64,000 bases of DNA from Adenanthera pavonina (lineage: Eukaryota > Streptophyta > Magnoliopsida > Fabales > Fabaceae): assembly GCA_026686845.1 (NCBI GenBank), contig JAIVEN010000001.1:30186001-30250000 (forward strand). Reading direction: 5' to 3'. Shown here one piece after another: positions 61,074 to 64,000 of this stretch. The notes beneath the pieces are model-generated. The model was not told the origin of the DNA. It worked only from the letters and a program-made list of their open reading frames with translations, and did no database searches. Within the stretch, counting starts at the first letter, position 1, and every line of letters begins with the position of its first letter. The translations under genes were made by a program, and so were the position numbers.

Positions 61074-64000
61074 AAATATATTTCATCCTCAATGTTTAGA
61101 TACATACTTGTATCTCATAGTTTCTTTTTACTTATTTCCCAACTTCAAGACCACTTTTACCACAGGAATACTTCCATTTCTTACTTACTTAACTTATCAG
61201 TCAATATTTTACTCTAGTATCATTTATTCATTTATAACATTTGAAATGTCTAGTTCATACTCTTTGAACTGGGAATTGTGAGGACATCATAAACTATCTT
61301 TACTTTAGGGATATCGGAAATTTCCATTCATAACATTCTCATTCTTACTTCCATAACTTTCTCTTATCTTTTTCATACTATACTCCTTTCATTGGAACTT
61401 GAAATCATTCATTTCTTTTCTTTCATAACTTTAGTCTATCTACATGAATAATCTTTCTGCTTAGGCATAAGTTTATCGCATCAGCTTTGCCTATATGACA
61501 CTTAGAAGTTATCTCATCTTTGCTTCTCACTTCTTTTCTTTACCTCAAGTCTAAATCTTCTTTTATCTCATAATCACTTGAGGCTATTGTGACTTCAAAC
61601 ATTTCTATGGTAATATCATAGATATAGCAACTCATACTAATTATAACAACTCTTTGTAACTCCACTTTTTGAGAGCATTACTTACCGCTGTTATAAGTGA
61701 GAACAGTCTTTTCATAAAAATTATCATATAAAACTTTGGCTATTACCTACCACTCATCCATGCTCACTTTAATTATTATAGACCCCTAGGGTCATTATTG
61801 GATTAGGATTAATCATTTTAGGGAAGAAGGTTTAGCCTCTTTAGCTTATAAAAAACTCATTTCATAATCTAGTTCCCACAAAAACTTTCTCTTCTAACTA
61901 AGCAGTAAGACAATTTGAGAAAAAAATTTCATAACATGTTGCTAAACTCGAGGACCTCTCATCTTTATTACAGTGTTCAATCTGTCTCGTTTCATAATGT
62001 TACTTACTTTACTAGGATCTAGTGAGACCCATATGGGAGATTTTTTGACCTACCAACCATATTTTTCCAGAGCTCAGCTCCTATCTAGTAAGTTCAGCAA
62101 GTTTCTACATGTATTCGTAAAAATTCTCAATTGTCTTTTATGCTCCTCCAAAGATGTAGAATACTTTTAGCATATCATCAGAGATCACAATAAACTATTC
62201 ATCTTTTATTCCTGTAGCCTAATAGGTGCCTTAGTATGATTAATTGGTATCATCCTAATTCATAGTGCCTATTATTAACTATCAGCACATTTTTCTTCTT
62301 CTTTCTTATACTTCCCAATAAGTCACCTATCCTAGTACTACTCTCACCCGGCACACTTAACTATAAATGCTGAGGATTTCTACTATACTCATGCCACTCT
62401 TTGGACTTAGAGAATACGGTATTGAGCTTACTTTTAAATCATAACTCATTCGTGTGACTTTTGGATAACTCACTACTTTTAATTCTAGGGCATTCAATCC
62501 CTAACTTATATTGCTTCTTTCTACATAGTCTTTACCAGCTTAGAGATTAACCTTACCACTATGTCTTTACATATGACATATCCCTAAACTTTGTACTTTA
62601 CTTAACTGATCAAAGCCTTTAAGATCTTTTGGCTCTTTATGAGCCGGGTCTAAAAATATTAAGGCAATGGTTATTAACTTTTTACTCTTACAGCATATTT
62701 GCTTTGTCTGTTCTCATACATAACTTCGTAGTTATTCAACTAAGGTCAATTAGTGGTTTCGTGATTTAAGGGAAACTTTTTAACCCTTCAGAAGTCTTTT
62801 GCTTGCTCAGTTAGAATTTAGCCCTCCACCTCTCACCATTACTTATTCTTGCATTGTTAGGCACCACCCCAAGAGCCACCTCCCTTTGCTTGCCTCAGTG
62901 ACTTTTATCTTATGGGGGATTTCATCTCTTTACTTAATTGGGCTTCTTCCTAAGAGCTGCTCCATTAGGCTTCTGTCTAAGAGCTACGTTCTCTTATCTC
63001 ACTCTAGCAGCCTTTAGAGGATTTCATTTGTTGTGAGATCTTCTGTCCAAGAACTTTCTCATAGCTAGATTTCACACAAAGCTTAGCAATCAACTGTCTT
63101 AAGGTTTTGTAGTTTCCTAACTGCTTGCCACTACTTAAATACCTTAGGCTCATACTTCATAACTTGAACCTCATAAATGCACTAACTTTTCTTACAAACG
63201 CATTACTTCTTTTTTCATTCATCAACTTTACTGTTCATTCTTAACATCCTTCTTCAAGCATTTCTCAGCTTGAGTTATCAACATAACATTTAACTTATTC
63301 TCAACACATGGAACATCTTGAAGGGGTAGGCAAACTTAAATTCTTATTCTTACATTTTGAAAGGAGGTTATCTGTAAAAGTTGATTCATGCTTATGCTTA
63401 CATTACTACTAGGAAAGGGCTTACAAATCTTTTATTGCTATGATGCTCATTTAGGCTAACAATGGAGATTATAGCCCTATTTCACATCAAGGCATTCTCA
63501 TATAACTTATATAACAATAATCTCCAAACCTAGCATGTTACACTGTTATAAAATATAAAATAATAGCTTACACCTGAATTATATCTTTACTAATGTCAGG
63601 GACTTACGGGCCTTATACTGAGATTAGCACAAATACTTTTTCCTATGCTTGTAGTCTGGAGTTGGCTACTCCATTGTGCAGTCACAGGCATAATATCTTG
63701 ACTTCTTACGTTTGAAGCACACATTTTTTATTGCTAAGCATAGCCTTTCACTATGAGCCTTTCTGCATTTTTAAAAACATGAGTTGGCTTACTCAACTGT
63801 CTCCTCTATCCTTTTTGACTTGTTTCTTAAATCCCCTGGTATTCCAAGGTTACATACCCTTACTTACTTACTTTCCCTACCTCTGCAGTTTTCTTACTAT
63901 CGTTAACTAGAGGTGCTAGTACAGAATGCTTGTGATTCAGACTATTCTTAGTGATTATGTACACATGATTAGAGAATTAAAAGTCTCAAATTGCATCAGG
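61074..64000 (-). pseudogene. Decayed Ty3/gypsy gag-pol, integrase apparently missing
   Basis: No long frame survives, but family landmarks remain on the minus strand. A gag zinc-knuckle remnant is visible at 63675-63766 (AHSERLCLAIKNVCFKRKKS then RYYACDC), with several Cys and Gly changed. The end of RNase H is visible at 61453-61500 (HIGKADAINLCLSRK), matching the conserved GKANVVADALSRK-type segment. The C-terminus NIEDEIYFK lies at the PPT. The zinc knuckle and RNase H are about 2.2 kb apart, a normal distance for protease, RT and RNase H. Only about 370 bases separate RNase H from the C-terminus, too few for integrase. Short ORFs on the plus strand are fortuitous. Confidence 0.65.

Noticed and set aside
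62880..63060. Three similar CTTCTGTCTAAGAGCT-like phrases
   Set aside because: Short, diverged and inside decayed gypsy sequence; may be only local duplication in the region between gag and protease.

Overview
This window is repeat-rich, AT-rich nuclear DNA from a flowering plant, probably a dicot with a large genome. The evidence is Ty1/copia and Ty3/gypsy retrotransposons, CACTA (En/Spm) DNA transposons carrying plant TNP2 and Transposase_24 domains, very long LTRs and deep nesting. I found no intact host gene, rRNA, tRNA or CRISPR array. Almost every coding region is a decayed transposon gene.

Layout. (1) 1-7262: a minus-strand copia element (copia-1, Sirevirus-like) with gag, protease, integrase, RT and RNase H and a 5' LTR whose U3 is doubled; its 3' end lies left of the window. 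(2) 7263-9623: part of a gypsy-type LTR (A), apparently split by copia-1. (3) 9624-13362: remains of a plus-strand CACTA transposon (CACTA-1). (4) 13363-16526: gypsy-type LTR B, joined to copia-2 by a deletion. (5) 16527-29944: a second minus-strand Sirevirus-like element (copia-2): 3' LTR remnant, PPT, an extra 3' ORF in the env-like position, a palindrome array, pol, gag, PBS, and a 5' LTR split by solo LTR C (TSD ATATC). (6) 29945-36713: mostly unassigned DNA with exon-like fragments, one resembling isoflavone reductase/PCBER, and an inverted-repeat block. (7) 36714-44058: a copia solo LTR holding gypsy-type solo LTR D1, which itself holds solo LTR D2 (TSD GTATA). (8) 44059-51256: a minus-strand CACTA transposon (CACTA-2) with both gene domains. 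(9) 51257-52744: a second copia solo LTR. (10) 53620-56951: solo LTR E (TSD GAAAA). (11) 58421-64000: 3' LTR (F), PPT and decayed internal part of a minus-strand Ty3/gypsy element.

How the parts work together. In each copia element the U3 carries a dense array of a family-specific short motif upstream of the TATA box. In copia-2 the same 16-bp palindrome also forms an array between pol and the extra 3' ORF, followed at once by another TATA box. This suggests the extra ORF has its own LTR-like promoter, and it is the most interesting signal in the window. The gypsy-type LTRs share a separate hairpin-like palindrome. Six of the seven appear without an internal region, so LTR-LTR recombination seems to have dominated the history of this locus.
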